Shown here piece after piece: positions 5,796-5,814 of a DNA stretch of 5,814 nucleotides (within the stretch, counting starts at the first letter, position 1; every line of letters starts with the position of its first letter). A program made the position numbers and the translations under genes. The notes under the pieces were generated by a model that saw only the letters and a program-made list of their open reading frames with translations, did no database searches and had not been told where the DNA came from. The DNA is from an uncultured Veillonella sp. (GTDB lineage: Bacteria > Bacillota > Negativicutes > Veillonellales > Veillonellaceae). The stretch is from positions 1-5,814 of the forward strand of contig NZ_CAJZFD010000133.1 in the NCBI RefSeq assembly GCF_915069625.1, read 5' to 3'.

Positions 5796-5814
5796 GATAA
5801 TTCGCTATAAATTC

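Noticed and set aside
5795..5804. GAATTATCTT (minus strand, 5804-5795) resembling the terminator 3' arm, as another antiterminator strand
   Set aside because: It lies upstream of and into the predicted -35 element, so it would not be in the transcript if the promoter call is right.
5460..5814. T-box riboswitch in the ilvD leader
   Set aside because: A leader of this length before ilv genes in a Firmicute relative invites the idea, but no AGGGTGGNACCGCG-like antiterminator core is visible. The stretch CCAAGGGATACATAGG (5556-5541) resembles it only superficially.

Overview
The window holds one minus-strand operon for branched-chain amino acid (isoleucine/valine) biosynthesis. Read in the direction of transcription, from high to low coordinates, the order is: promoter, regulatory leader, ilvD, ilvA, ilvB, ilvN, and the start of an ABC-transporter ATPase gene that runs off the window. 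No convincing plus-strand gene was seen. The DNA is AT-rich, spacing is tight and Shine-Dalgarno sites are strong. Protein character suggests an anaerobic Firmicute-related organism; Veillonella or another Negativicute is my best guess, from memory of sequence style and not from a search.

Region by region: 5403-5814 is a leader of about 360 nt with no large gene. It carries a candidate extended -10 promoter, a 43-codon ORF with an AGGAGG site whose first 22 codons are dominated by Leu, Ile and Val, and a perfect 10-bp hairpin plus U-run terminator just before ilvD. This is the architecture of leader-peptide transcription attenuation. No T-box motif is visible. A 14-bp duplex can form between codons 30-35 of the leader ORF and the 5' arm of the terminator, giving a candidate antiterminator. 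3732-5402 is ilvD, 2466-3689 ilvA, 738-2447 ilvB, 250-738 ilvN and 1-238 the 5' part of a YlmA/ModF-like ATPase gene.

How the genes work together: IlvA deaminates threonine to 2-oxobutanoate. IlvB (catalytic) and IlvN (regulatory) form acetohydroxyacid synthase, which condenses pyruvate with pyruvate or 2-oxobutanoate. IlvD dehydrates the dihydroxy-acids to the 2-oxo acids. The reductoisomerase (ilvC) and the transaminase (ilvE) are not in this window. ilvB and ilvN overlap by one base (TAATG), and the ATPase gene starts 11 nt after ilvN with its SD overlapping the ilvN stop codon, so all five genes look co-transcribed and the last three tightly coupled. The most interesting part is the leader.
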